From Paracoccus jeotgali (GTDB lineage: Bacteria > Pseudomonadota > Alphaproteobacteria > Rhodobacterales > Rhodobacteraceae), in assembly GCF_002865605.1 (NCBI RefSeq), contig NZ_CP025583.1, positions 2,460,501 through 2,524,500 of the forward strand: a stretch of DNA of 64,000 bases, in the 5' to 3' direction. A program made the position numbers and the translations under genes. Shown one piece after another: positions 23,087 through 31,745 of this stretch (position 1 is its first letter; each line of letters begins with the position of its first letter). Below the pieces are notes generated by a model. The model ran no database searches. It was given only the letters and a program-made list of their open reading frames with translations, and was not told the DNA's origin.

Positions 23087-23156
23087 TGCAATGGCGGTCT
23101 TTTAGACCCCTTCGCGCCGCGAGGCCACCGAAAGCTGCGCCGGGGCGGGATGGCGC

Positions 23157-23528
23157 CTAGACCGGGCGGTGCAGGTCGTCGACCTCGTCCCCGGGCGAGA
23201 TGCCAAGCGCCTCCATCCCGGCTTCCAGATAATCGGCCAGACGCGGCTCGCCCATCAGGTAATCCTCGGTCGGAGAGGTCTTTTCCGATTTCGCGGTGGC
23301 GATCGCCTCGTCCAGATCGCTGGCGTCGAAGCTGTCGCGCCCGACCCACATCACCGCCGTCAGCGAGGCCTGTTCGTCGTCGTTCAGCCCGGCGATGAAT
23401 TCCTGCAGCTCGGCCCGGACCCCCTGCCCGGTGCGGTGCCCGCTATGCGCCCAGGCATTGACGCCGCTGTCATATTCGCGGGCGCGGACGATGACATGCG
23501 CGATCTTGTCGGCGGTGATTTCCAGCAT
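23157..23528 (-). CDS. DUF3775 domain-containing protein
   Basis: A 123-residue acidic cytoplasmic protein starting MLEITADKIAHVIVRAREYD, typical of DUF3775 proteins in alphaproteobacteria. It continues through LNDDEQASLTAVMWVGRD to YLEAGMEALGIS. The ATG at 23528 has AAGGGGG about six bases upstream, better than the longer frame from 23570. It is followed by xseB on the same strand and preceded by mutL. No function is established for the family. Confidence 0.8.
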   Translation of the reverse strand: MLEITADKIAHVIVRAREYDSGVNAWAHSGHRTGQGVRAELQEFIAGLNDDEQASLTAVMWVGRDSFDASDLDEAIATAKSEKTSPTEDYLMGEPRLADYLEAGMEALGISPGDEVDDLHRPV

Positions 23529-23594
23529 CTCTGCCCCCTTGTTGCGGCGGCCAAGGGCGCGCCGGACCAACTGTTGCCGCCCCGGCCCGCGCCG

Positions 23595-25427
23595 TCAATC
23601 CTTGCGCCCGAACAGACGCTCGATATCCGGCAGCGACAGTTTGACCCAGGTCGGGCGGCCGTGATTGCACTGGCCGGACCGTGGCGTGCGCTCCATCTCG
23701 CGCAGCAGGGCGTTCATCTCGTCCGCCGTCATGCGCCGCCCCGACCGGACCGAGCCGTGGCACGCCATCGAGGACAGCACCGCATCAACCCGCGCCCGCA
23801 GCCGGTCCGAGGCGCCCTGATCGGCCAGATCGTCAGCGATGTCGCGGATCAGCGCGGCGGCATCCAGCCGGCCCAGCAGGGCGGGGATCTCTCGCACTGC
23901 GACGGCATTGCCGCCGAAGCTTTCGACATGCAGGCCAAGCCGGGCCAGATCCTCGGCGACGGCAAGGATACGGGCGGCGCAGGCTTCGGGCAGTTCCACG
24001 ATTTCGGGGATCAGCAGCGCCTGGCTGGCGATGCCGGTCTGCTCGGCCTGCACCTTCAGGCGTTCATAGACCAGCCGTTCATGGGCGGCGTGCTGATCGA
24101 CGATGATCATGCCGTCGGCGGTCTGGGCGATGATGTAATTCTGGTGCAGCTGCGCCCGCGCGGCCCCCAGCGGCGCGTCGGTGCCGCCCTCTGGCGCCTC
24201 CTCGACCCGGCCCGAGGGTGCCTCGGCAAAGCCGTCAAAGCCGGGATCGCCGCCGAACCCCTGCGGCGCCTGCCCGGCCATCGCCGTGCGAATCGCACCG
24301 GTCGAGGGGCGATACTCCATCTGATAGCCCCGGACCATCGGCCGGGCGGAGTCGCTGCGAAACGCCGCCAGCGTCGCCGCGCCTACCGTGTCCGAGGCCC
24401 GCCGCGATTCCCCCGCCAGCCGGTGCCGCAGGGTGCTGACCACCAGCCCGCGCACCAGATCGGGCTGGCGAAAGCGGACCTCTGCCTTGGCGGGGTGGAC
24501 GTTCACATCGACGAAATGCGGATCGCAACCGACAAACAGCACCGCCGCCGGGTGACGCCCGCCGGGCAGCACGTCGAAGTAACCAGCCCGCAGCGCCCCG
24601 GTCAGCAGCTTGTCACGCACCGGGCGGTTGTTGACGAACAGGTGCTGCGCCACCGCCGCTCCGCGCGAATAGGTGGGCAGCGCCGCGAAGCCTTGCAGGC
24701 GCACGCCCTCGCGCTCGGTGTCGATGCGGATGGCGTTCTCGATGAAGTCCCGGCCCATGACCCGCGCCAGCCGCGCATGAAGCGCGTCGAACAGATCGCC
24801 CGGCTCGGGGTCGGCGCGAAACAGCAGGCGGTCGTCGTCATGCAGGGTGAAACCCACGCCCGGCTCGGCCATGGCAAGGCGGCGCATGACCTCGACCACG
24901 GCCTGCGTCTCGGCGCGGGTGCTGCGCAGGAATTTCAGCCGCGCGGGCGTGGCAAAGAACAGGTCGCGCAGCTCGACCGCCGTGCCGCGATTTCCCGCCG
25001 CCGGGCGAAGCGGCTGCATCCGGCCCGCCGTGACGCCGATCTCCGCCCCCTCGGCCCCTTCGGCGCGCGAGGTGATGGTCAGCCGCCCGACCGCCCCCAA
25101 CGAGGGCAGCGCCTCGCCCCGGAACCCGAAACTGTCGATGGCCAGCAGGTCGCTGCCGTCGATCTTGGACGTCGCATGACGCGCCAGCGCCAGCGGCAGG
25201 TCCTGCGGCGTCATCCCGCAGCCGTCATCGACAACCCGGATCAGCGCCTTGCCCCCGTCCGAGATGGTGACGTCGATCCGCCCCGCCCCGGCGTCAAGCG
25301 CGTTCTCGACCAGTTCCTTGACCGCCGAGGCCGGGCGTTCAACCACCTCGCCCGCCGCGATGCGGTTCGCGGTGCTTTCGTCAAGCTGGCGGATCACCCG
25401 GGATATATGGCGGCTGTGCGTGTTCAT
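23595..25427 (-). CDS. mutL: DNA mismatch repair protein MutL
   Basis: A 610-residue mismatch repair coordinator. The N-terminal GHKL ATPase shows [34 protein letters not shown] and GFRGEALPS. The C-terminal dimerisation domain carries the endonuclease motif [12 protein letters not shown] near residue 440-450, which fits the DQHAx2Ex4E pattern of nicking MutL proteins, as expected in a bacterium without MutH. The start at [15 protein letters not shown] (25427) is chosen over the longer frame. It is divergent from a small lipoprotein gene. Confidence 0.95.
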   Translation of the reverse strand: MNTHSRHISRVIRQLDESTANRIAAGEVVERPASAVKELVENALDAGAGRIDVTISDGGKALIRVVDDGCGMTPQDLPLALARHATSKIDGSDLLAIDSFGFRGEALPSLGAVGRLTITSRAEGAEGAEIGVTAGRMQPLRPAAGNRGTAVELRDLFFATPARLKFLRSTRAETQAVVEVMRRLAMAEPGVGFTLHDDDRLLFRADPEPGDLFDALHARLARVMGRDFIENAIRIDTEREGVRLQGFAALPTYSRGAAVAQHLFVNNRPVRDKLLTGALRAGYFDVLPGGRHPAAVLFVGCDPHFVDVNVHPAKAEVRFRQPDLVRGLVVSTLRHRLAGESRRASDTVGAATLAAFRSDSARPMVRGYQMEYRPSTGAIRTAMAGQAPQGFGGDPGFDGFAEAPSGRVEEAPEGGTDAPLGAARAQLHQNYIIAQTADGMIIVDQHAAHERLVYERLKVQAEQTGIASQALLIPEIVELPEACAARILAVAEDLARLGLHVESFGGNAVAVREIPALLGRLDAAALIRDIADDLADQGASDRLRARVDAVLSSMACHGSVRSGRRMTADEMNALLREMERTPRSGQCNHGRPTWVKLSLPDIERLFGRKD

Positions 25428-25557
25428 GCCACAAGATCTAGCAGGCAGCGCCGGGCGGGCCAACAGATTCGGTGCCAATTTCGTGTGGCCGGGAACCGCT
25501 TTGCCCCCGGCGCGCGTTTTACCCCGACAACACGCCATTGATCAGCAGGAGACGACC

Positions 25558-25734
25558 ATGTCCAGACTAGCCGCTTTGGCCCTTTGCGGGTTCGCGCTGA
25601 CGCTGTCGGCCTGCGGGCCCAACACCGCCACCCGCGCCACCACCGGCGCCGCCACCGGGGCCGTCGTCGGCGGGCCGGTCGGTGCCGTCGCCGGCGCCGC
25701 GCTTGGCGGCAGCGGGGCCGTGCAGGTCAAATAG
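25558..25734 (+). CDS. Small glycine-zipper lipoprotein
   Basis: A 58-residue peptide with a lipoprotein signal (LTLSAC, lipidated cysteine at 19) followed by an Ala/Gly/Thr-rich stretch with a glycine-zipper pattern (GAATGAVVGGPVGAVAGAALGG). CAGGAGA sits at normal spacing before the ATG. Similar tiny lipoproteins are common in Rhodobacterales and their role is unknown. A strong terminator follows, so it is monocistronic. Confidence 0.7.
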   Translation: MSRLAALALCGFALTLSACGPNTATRATTGAATGAVVGGPVGAVAGAALGGSGAVQVK

Positions 25735-25758
25735 ACCGCGCGTCACGTCAGACGAAAA

Positions 25759-25787
25759 CGCCGGGCCCTCGGGTCCGGCGCTTTTCT
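25759..25787. terminator. Bidirectional terminator between the lipoprotein and M16 genes
   Basis: CGCCGGGCC pairs with GGTCCGGCG (one G-T), preceded by AAAA and followed by CTTTTCT, so it can stop transcription from both converging genes. Confidence 0.8.
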
Positions 25788-25790
25788 GTG

Positions 25791-27104
25791 TCAGGGGCTA
25801 ACGCCCTCGGGCTGACCGACCAACACGATCTGCAACCGGTCCGGGTCCAGAACCTCGGCCGCGATGCGGGCCACGTCCTCGGCGGTGACCGATTCGATCT
25901 GCGCGTTGCGGGTGTCGGGATAGTCGATGGGCAGGCCGATCAGCTGCATCCCGGCCAGAATCCCCGCGATCTTGCCATTCCCGTCCCAGCGCAGCGGATA
26001 TTCGCCGGTCAGATAGGTCTTGGCGTCCGCAAGCTCCTGATCGGTGACGCCGCCCTCGGCCATCTTGGCCCATTCCGCGCGCAGCAGGGCCAGCGCCTCG
26101 CCCGCGCTCGCGTTCGAGGCCGCCATCCCGCCCCGCCAGCTTGACCCGCTGACCCCGTTCGACAGCGCGGTCGAGACGCCATAGGTCAGGCCGCGCTTTT
26201 CGCGGATCTCCTCCATCAGCCGCGAGGAAAAGCCGCCGCCGCCCAGGATGTGATCGGCCAGGTAGGCGGAGAAGTAATCGGGGTCGTCCAGGCTTACGCC
26301 CGGCTGGGCAAAGGCAAACACCGTCTGCGGGCTGTTCCAGTCGATGACCATGACCCCGCCCTGCGGCGCAAAAGTGGCCTGCGCCGGCAGCGGCGCGGTC
26401 GCGGTCTGGGGCAGGCCGTCCAGCATGCGGTCGATCAGCAGGCCCAGTTCCTCGGCGTCGATATCGCCAGCCGCACCCACGATCACACGATCCCGGGCCA
26501 ACACCCGGTCCTTGGCGGCGCGCAGATCATCGGGCGACAGCGGCATGACCGAGTCCGCCGTGCCGTTGATCGAGCTGCCATAGGGGTGGTCGCCCCAGAT
26601 CGCCGCCGCCAGCGCCTTGGCGGCGATGGCGTTGGGGTCGTTTTCCTCGGCCCGGATCACGGCCATCACCTGCCCCTTGACGCGGGCCACGGCGGCATCG
26701 TCGAAACGCGGTTCAGTCAGCGCGGCGTTGACCAGATCGGCGCCCTCGTCGCGGGTCTCGCTCAGCAGCCGGATCGAGACGGTCAGCGCGTCATCGCCCA
26801 CGTCGAACCCGATCCGCGCGCCCAATGCCTCGACGGCCGAGGCGTATTCGGTCGCGTCCATCTCGCCCGCGCCTTCTTCCAGCACATGCGTCATCAGGTT
26901 GATCGCACCGCGCTGGCCTTCGGGGTCGACACTCGCACCGCCGCGAAAGGCGAGGTTGATGGCGGCGAAGGGGATCGAGTGATCCTCGACCAGCCACGCC
27001 TCGACCCCGGAGGGAGAGGTGACGCGGGTGATGTCCGTCGCCTGCGCCTGCAGCGCGAAGACAAGGCCGCCGACAAGCCCGAGGGCGAAACGCTGAAAGA
27101 TCAT
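25791..27104 (-). CDS. M16 peptidase homologue, probably inactive subunit
   Basis: A 437-residue secreted M16 (insulinase-like) protein with an N-terminal signal peptide ending near ALQAQA and the two duplicated M16 folds. At the zinc site the family HxxEH reads HVLEE at residues 73-77, so the second zinc histidine is missing. The C-terminal half keeps the RxxGLTYGV-type substrate arm (REKRGLTYGVSTA). It overlaps the preceding M16 gene by four bases (ATGA). Such pairs usually form a heterodimer of an active and an inactive chain in the periplasm. Confidence 0.87.
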   Translation of the reverse strand: MIFQRFALGLVGGLVFALQAQATDITRVTSPSGVEAWLVEDHSIPFAAINLAFRGGASVDPEGQRGAINLMTHVLEEGAGEMDATEYASAVEALGARIGFDVGDDALTVSIRLLSETRDEGADLVNAALTEPRFDDAAVARVKGQVMAVIRAEENDPNAIAAKALAAAIWGDHPYGSSINGTADSVMPLSPDDLRAAKDRVLARDRVIVGAAGDIDAEELGLLIDRMLDGLPQTATAPLPAQATFAPQGGVMVIDWNSPQTVFAFAQPGVSLDDPDYFSAYLADHILGGGGFSSRLMEEIREKRGLTYGVSTALSNGVSGSSWRGGMAASNASAGEALALLRAEWAKMAEGGVTDQELADAKTYLTGEYPLRWDGNGKIAGILAGMQLIGLPIDYPDTRNAQIESVTAEDVARIAAEVLDPDRLQIVLVGQPEGVSP

Positions 27105-28753
27105 TGCGGCACCCCTTCGGTTGCGGCTTCGGGCGAGGGTTCGGGATCGGGTGGGGCGTCCGAAGCTGCGTCGGGGTAAGATTGGGCGTCCGGGGCTGGA
27201 TCGGGGTCAGACCGTGCGTTCGAAGCTGGATCGGCGTCAGAACCAGTCGCCCCGTCCGTCACTGGCTCAACCGGCGACTCGGCGGCGCTGTCCGATGTGG
27301 CGTCGGACGCGGCATCGGTGGCGGGATCGGCTGGCTGGTCCGTCACCACCTCCGCCGCAGGCGCGGCACCAACTTCCCCCGGAACCCCAGCCGGGGCCGC
27401 GTCGGACGCCATCTCCAGCGCGGCATCGTCGCTCTGCGGCAGCAGCCAGCCGGTCACCGTGGCGGTGCTGTCCAGCACCAGCCGGGCGGCGTCCATCACA
27501 TCGGCCTCGGTCACCTGATCCAGCAGGTCGGGCCAGTCGTTCACGTCCTCGATCGTCAGCCCGGTCGCCAGCCCCTGACCGTATTGATAGGCGCGGCCAT
27601 GGGCCGAGTCCTGCTGATAGATCTGCGCCGCGCGAAGCTGGGTCTTGACCCGCTGAAGCTGCTCGGGGTCCGGCCCACGTTCCAGGAACCGCGCCAGCGC
27701 CGCGTCGAACGCCGCCTCGGCGTCCTCGGGCGACTGACCGTCCACCGGCGCCAGCGAGAACCGGAAGCTGGTCGGATCGACGGCGAACCCGTCATAGCCC
27801 GCGCCCGCATAGAGCGCCTGCCCGGTCAGCACCAGTTCGCGCCCCAGGACCGAGGTCTGGGGCGAGCCGCCCAGCAACTCGGCCAGCACCGTCAGCGCGG
27901 CGGCGGTCTGCTGATCGCCGGGATCGCGTTCGGGCACCAGCACTGTCCGCACCATCGAAGGCTGCGGCACGCGCGGGTCGTGCATGGTCAGACGCCGCGG
28001 GGCGCGCTGCTCTGGCTCTTGCGGGCGGGCCTGCCGCTCGACGCCGGGCTTGGCGGGGATGTCGCCATAATGGGTCTGCGCCAGCTCGCGCGCCTGCTCG
28101 GGCGTGACGTCGCCGGCGAGGATCAGGATCGCGTTGTTCGGGGCGTAATGGCTGTCATACCAATCCAGCGCATCGGCGCGGGTCAGCCCCACCATCTCGG
28201 CGCGCCAGCCGATCACGGGGCGCCCGTAGGGATGGTTAAGATATTGCGAGGCGCCGCGTTCCTCGGCGAACAGCGCGGCCGGGTCGCTGTCGGTGCGCTG
28301 CGCGCGTTCCTCGAGCACGACCTGACGCTCGGCCTGCCAATCCTCTTCGCCGACGCGCAGGTTCTGCATCCGGTCGGCCTCCATCTCCATGATCAGAGGC
28401 AGGCGGTCGCTGGCGATGCGCTGGAAATAGGCGGTGAAATCATAGCTGGTGAAGGCGTTGTCCATGCCGCCATTGGCGGTCACGGTCTTGGACAGCTCAC
28501 CGGGGGCCAGCTTTTCGGTGCCCTTGAACATCAGGTGTTCCAGGTAATGCGCGAGGCCGGTCTTGCCCGCCACCTCGTCCGCCGACCCGACCTTGTACCA
28601 GACCATCTGCACCACGACCGGGGCGCGGTGATCCTCGATCACCACGGCTTCCAGCCCGTTATCCAGCGTGAAATGGCTGATGCCCGCAGGCATCTCGGCC
28701 CAGACGGGCAGCGCGGTCAGGGAAAGCAGAGCCGTCAGGCCAGGCACACGCAT
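27101..28753 (-). CDS. M16 zinc peptidase with acidic low-complexity tail
   Basis: A 550-residue secreted M16 peptidase. After the signal peptide (ending ALPVWA) comes the intact zinc motif HYLEH at residues 69-73, with the third ligand in the ERQVVLEER helix (E149), so it should be catalytic. Residues from about 450 to the end form an unusual Asp/Pro/Ala/Ser-rich tail with repeated DPxPDA-like units. The DNA there is correspondingly repetitive. AAGGA lies seven bases before the ATG. It is followed by, and overlaps, the inactive partner. Confidence 0.9.
   Translation of the reverse strand: MRVPGLTALLSLTALPVWAEMPAGISHFTLDNGLEAVVIEDHRAPVVVQMVWYKVGSADEVAGKTGLAHYLEHLMFKGTEKLAPGELSKTVTANGGMDNAFTSYDFTAYFQRIASDRLPLIMEMEADRMQNLRVGEEDWQAERQVVLEERAQRTDSDPAALFAEERGASQYLNHPYGRPVIGWRAEMVGLTRADALDWYDSHYAPNNAILILAGDVTPEQARELAQTHYGDIPAKPGVERQARPQEPEQRAPRRLTMHDPRVPQPSMVRTVLVPERDPGDQQTAAALTVLAELLGGSPQTSVLGRELVLTGQALYAGAGYDGFAVDPTSFRFSLAPVDGQSPEDAEAAFDAALARFLERGPDPEQLQRVKTQLRAAQIYQQDSAHGRAYQYGQGLATGLTIEDVNDWPDLLDQVTEADVMDAARLVLDSTATVTGWLLPQSDDAALEMASDAAPAGVPGEVGAAPAAEVVTDQPADPATDAASDATSDSAAESPVEPVTDGATGSDADPASNARSDPDPAPDAQSYPDAASDAPPDPEPSPEAATEGVPQ
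27110..27330. repeat. Degenerate repeat coding for the M16 Asp/Pro/Ser tail
   Basis: Imperfect tandem units related to GGATCGGGGTCAG and TCGAAGCTGGATCGG recur here within the M16 peptidase gene. They look like slippage-driven expansion of a disordered tail. Confidence 0.55.
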
Positions 28754-28844
28754 GGGCAGTCCTTTCGCTTGTGACAAAGGCAGGGCGAGCATGCCCAGTC
28801 CCGGCCCCGCGACGCAAGTCACGACCCGGTGACGGCGCGCGGCC

Positions 28845-29351
28845 TTACGGCGCGGGCGGGGCCGAGGGCGTCTGCGCGCCGGCGCGGCGCCAGCGCTCAT
28901 GCTCGGCCCAGCTATCCAGCGTCATCGACTGATAGGCGCGGTAATAGACATCGGTCCGCGCCCAGGTTTCCAGCAGCCGGCGCGAGTTCCCGGCCCGCAG
29001 CGCCACGTCTTCCTGCGCCAGTTGCGCCCGGATCGCCGGGTTGACCCCCAGCCGCGAGCTGTAATTGACCAGCGCCACATCGGCCGCGCCGATGCCCTGA
29101 TTGACCAGGCTTTGCGGGTTGCCGCCAAGGGCCGCCACCGCATCGCCGCGCGGGTTGGGGTCGGTGATGTTGCCGCCGCCGGGCGTGGGCGGGGGAAGCT
29201 GGTTCAGATCGTCGGGCATCATCAGCGCGCGCGTGGGCAGGATCGCGAATTCGTCCGGCGTCGTGCGTCCGGCGCGGATGTTGTGAAGCTGCGGATCGTT
29301 GGAACAGGCCGCCAGCGCCGCCGTCCCGATCAATGCCCAGATTGCCCGCAT
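28845..29351 (-). CDS. DUF3035 lipoprotein (BamF-like)
   Basis: A 168-residue lipoprotein with lipobox LAAC, followed by RTTPDEFAILPTRALMMP, the mark of the DUF3035 family. From memory, this family corresponds to BamF, an alphaproteobacterial accessory of the outer-membrane barrel assembly machine; that link is established knowledge rather than shown here. The start is the second Met (29351), which has GGGGGACC upstream. It lies between lspA, whose product trims its signal peptide, and the M16 pair. Confidence 0.75.
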   Translation of the reverse strand: MRAIWALIGTAALAACSNDPQLHNIRAGRTTPDEFAILPTRALMMPDDLNQLPPPTPGGGNITDPNPRGDAVAALGGNPQSLVNQGIGAADVALVNYSSRLGVNPAIRAQLAQEDVALRAGNSRRLLETWARTDVYYRAYQSMTLDSWAEHERWRRAGAQTPSAPPAP

Positions 29352-29403
29352 TCCGGTCCCCCGTTTCATGTCGCTGCCGTTCTAACCGGAATTTGCGGTG
29401 CCG

Positions 29404-30123
29404 TCACGGGTTCTTGTCGGCAGCCCCGGCCTTGCCGCCGGGGGGCCACAGGATCAGGCCGAAGGCCCCGGCAAAGATCGCAATGTCAGCCACGTTGAAG
29501 CTGTAGGGGTTGCGCCAGGCCGGCAGCGACATGTTCAGGAAATCCGCGACCGCGCCATAGGTCAGCCGGTCGATGACATTGCCGATGGCCCCGCCGACCA
29601 GCAATCCGGCGGCGGCCTGGGCAAAGGCGCGGGGCCGGCTGCGCCAGACCCAGGCCACCACCCACAGGCAGACCCCCAGCGCCACCGCGATCAGCACCCA
29701 GCGCATGATCTCTTGCGAGGACGAGAACAGGCCGAAATTCACCCCCTGATTCCACGCCATGCGCAGGTTGAGAAAGGGCGGGAACAGGTCGATCTCGCGC
29801 ACGCGGTCGAGGCGCAGCAGGTGGACGACGACATATTTGCTGATCTGGTCCAGCAGCAGGACGACCCCCGCCACCCACAGCATCACCCGCAGCGAGACCG
29901 GTGCCTCTGGCGCTTTCGCACCCGTCCCGGTCTTGCCGCGCGGGGTCTTGGCGGCGCACTTGGCCGCGGTCTTGCGTCCCGCGCCGCCTGCCGTCTTGGC
30001 GGCGGCTTTCGTCGCAGGCTTGGCCTTGGCCGTGGCCGGTTTGCGCGGCTTGGCGGGGGCCTCCGCCGCCTTGCGGCCCGTTCCGGTCGCCCCGCCCGCT
30101 GGCTTGTCGCTGTCCTCGGCCAT
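29404..30123 (-). CDS. lspA: Signal peptidase II with Lys/Ala-rich N-terminal extension
   Basis: The C-terminal 160 residues are a standard lipoprotein signal peptidase with four TM segments, the NVIDR and FNVADIAIF motifs with the two catalytic aspartates near 189 and 214, and the conserved DQISKY in TM1. The first 75 residues are odd: a disordered, histone H1-like run of Lys, Ala, Pro and Thr. The ATG shares its last base with the purH stop (TGATG), which supports this long start. An internal Met at residue 81 would give a minimal enzyme but lacks a clear ribosome site. Confidence 0.92.
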   Translation of the reverse strand: MAEDSDKPAGGATGTGRKAAEAPAKPRKPATAKAKPATKAAAKTAGGAGRKTAAKCAAKTPRGKTGTGAKAPEAPVSLRVMLWVAGVVLLLDQISKYVVVHLLRLDRVREIDLFPPFLNLRMAWNQGVNFGLFSSSQEIMRWVLIAVALGVCLWVVAWVWRSRPRAFAQAAAGLLVGGAIGNVIDRLTYGAVADFLNMSLPAWRNPYSFNVADIAIFAGAFGLILWPPGGKAGAADKNP

Positions 30124-31712
30124 CAGTGGCGGAAATGCCGCTGGCCGGTGAAGACCATCGCCAGCCCCAGGGCGTCGGCGGCGGCAATCACCTCGGCATC
30201 GCGCATCGAGCCGCCAGGCTGGATCACCGCCCGCGCCCCGGCCTCGGCCAGCGCCTCGACGCCGTCGGCAAAGGGGAAGAACGCGTCCGACGCCACGGCA
30301 GAGCCGCTGGTCAGCGGCTGGGGCAGCGACAGCGCCTGCGCCACGTCTTGCGCCTTGCGCTGCCCGATCCGGGTCGAATCGATCCGGCTCATCTGGCCGG
30401 CGCCGATGCCGACCGTCGCCAGATCGCGGGCATAGACGATGGCGTTGGATTTCACATGCTTGGCGACCTGCCAGGCGAACAGCAGATCGTCCAGCTCTTC
30501 CGGGCTGGGCTGGCGCCGGGTCACGACGCGCAGATCGTCGCGGCCGACGCGGCCATTGTCGCGCGACTGGACCAGAAAGCCGCCTGCCACCTGCCGGAAC
30601 GCGGTGCCGCTGGCAGCGGGGTCGGGCAGGCCGCCGGTGGTCAGCAGGCGCAGGTTCTTGCGCTCGGCAAAGACGGCGCGGGCATCCTCGGTCGCGTCGG
30701 GCGCGATGACGACCTCGGTGAAGATCTCGGTGATGGCGCGGGCGGTGTCGCCATCCAGCGTCTGGTTCAGCGCGATGATGCCGCCAAAGGCGCTGGTCCG
30801 GTCGCAGTCGAAGGCGCGGCGATAGGCCTCGGCGGCGGTGTCGGCGCGGGCGACGCCGCAGGGGTTGGCGTGCTTGATGATCGCGCAGGCCGGGCCTTGG
30901 GCGGGGTCGAATTCTGCCACCATTTCAAACGCGGAGTCGGTGTCGTTGATGTTGTTATAGGACAGCTCCTTGCCCTGCCATTGCCGGGCGGTGGCGACGC
31001 CGGGGCGGCTCTGGCCGCTGACATAGAAGGCCGCGCGCTGGTGCGGGTTCTCGCCATAGCGCAGACCTTGCGCCAGCGTGCCGGAAAAGCTGCGGCGGCG
31101 CGGGGCCTCGTCGCCGATGGCGTCGGCCATCCAGTTCGACACCGCCGCGTCATAGGCGGCGGTCCGTGCATAGGCGGTCTGCGCCAGCCGCTGCCGCAGC
31201 GCCAGATCGGTGCCGCCCTTGGCGCGAAGCTGCGCCAGCACGGTGTCGTAATCCTGCACATCGACCACGACGCTGACAAAGGCGTGGTTCTTGGCCGCCG
31301 CGCGGATCATCGCCGGGCCACCGATGTCGATATTCTCGACGCAATCGGCATGGCTGGCGCCCTTGGCGACAGTTTCCTCGAAGGGATAAAGGTTCACCAC
31401 CAGCAGGTCGATCATCTCGATCCCGTGCTCGGTTGCCGCCTGCTGATGGGCCGCGTCATCGCGCAGCGCCAGCAGACCGCCATGGACCACCGGATGCAGC
31501 GTCTTGACGCGGCCGTCCATCATCTCGGGGAAGCCGGTGGCGTCCGAGACATCGCGCACCGTCAGCCCGGCATCGCGCAGCGCCGCCGCCGTGCCGCCGG
31601 TCGACAGGATCTGGACCCCGGCATCGGCCAGCGCGCGGGCGAAATCGATCAGCCCGGTCTTGTCCGAGACCGAGATGAGGGCGCGTTTCAGCGGAACGAT
31701 GTCGTGCGGCAT
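30123..31712 (-). CDS. purH: Bifunctional AICAR transformylase/IMP cyclohydrolase
   Basis: A 529-residue enzyme for the last two steps of purine synthesis. The N-terminal MGS-like cyclohydrolase ([38 protein letters not shown]) spans about 1-200. The formyltransferase half follows, with the KHANPCGVA motif and the QMSRIDS segment near the end. Length and domain order are exactly those of the family. It lies downstream of the heparinase-like gene and is coupled to lspA. Confidence 0.96.
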   Translation of the reverse strand: MPHDIVPLKRALISVSDKTGLIDFARALADAGVQILSTGGTAAALRDAGLTVRDVSDATGFPEMMDGRVKTLHPVVHGGLLALRDDAAHQQAATEHGIEMIDLLVVNLYPFEETVAKGASHADCVENIDIGGPAMIRAAAKNHAFVSVVVDVQDYDTVLAQLRAKGGTDLALRQRLAQTAYARTAAYDAAVSNWMADAIGDEAPRRRSFSGTLAQGLRYGENPHQRAAFYVSGQSRPGVATARQWQGKELSYNNINDTDSAFEMVAEFDPAQGPACAIIKHANPCGVARADTAAEAYRRAFDCDRTSAFGGIIALNQTLDGDTARAITEIFTEVVIAPDATEDARAVFAERKNLRLLTTGGLPDPAASGTAFRQVAGGFLVQSRDNGRVGRDDLRVVTRRQPSPEELDDLLFAWQVAKHVKSNAIVYARDLATVGIGAGQMSRIDSTRIGQRKAQDVAQALSLPQPLTSGSAVASDAFFPFADGVEALAEAGARAVIQPGGSMRDAEVIAAADALGLAMVFTGQRHFRH

Positions 31713-31745
31713 GTCTGTCGGCCTTTGGCTGGTGCGGATCGCCGA

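Noticed and set aside
25791..27104. Active M16 peptidase
   Set aside because: The zinc motif reads HVLEE and lacks the second histidine; it is better read as the non-catalytic partner.
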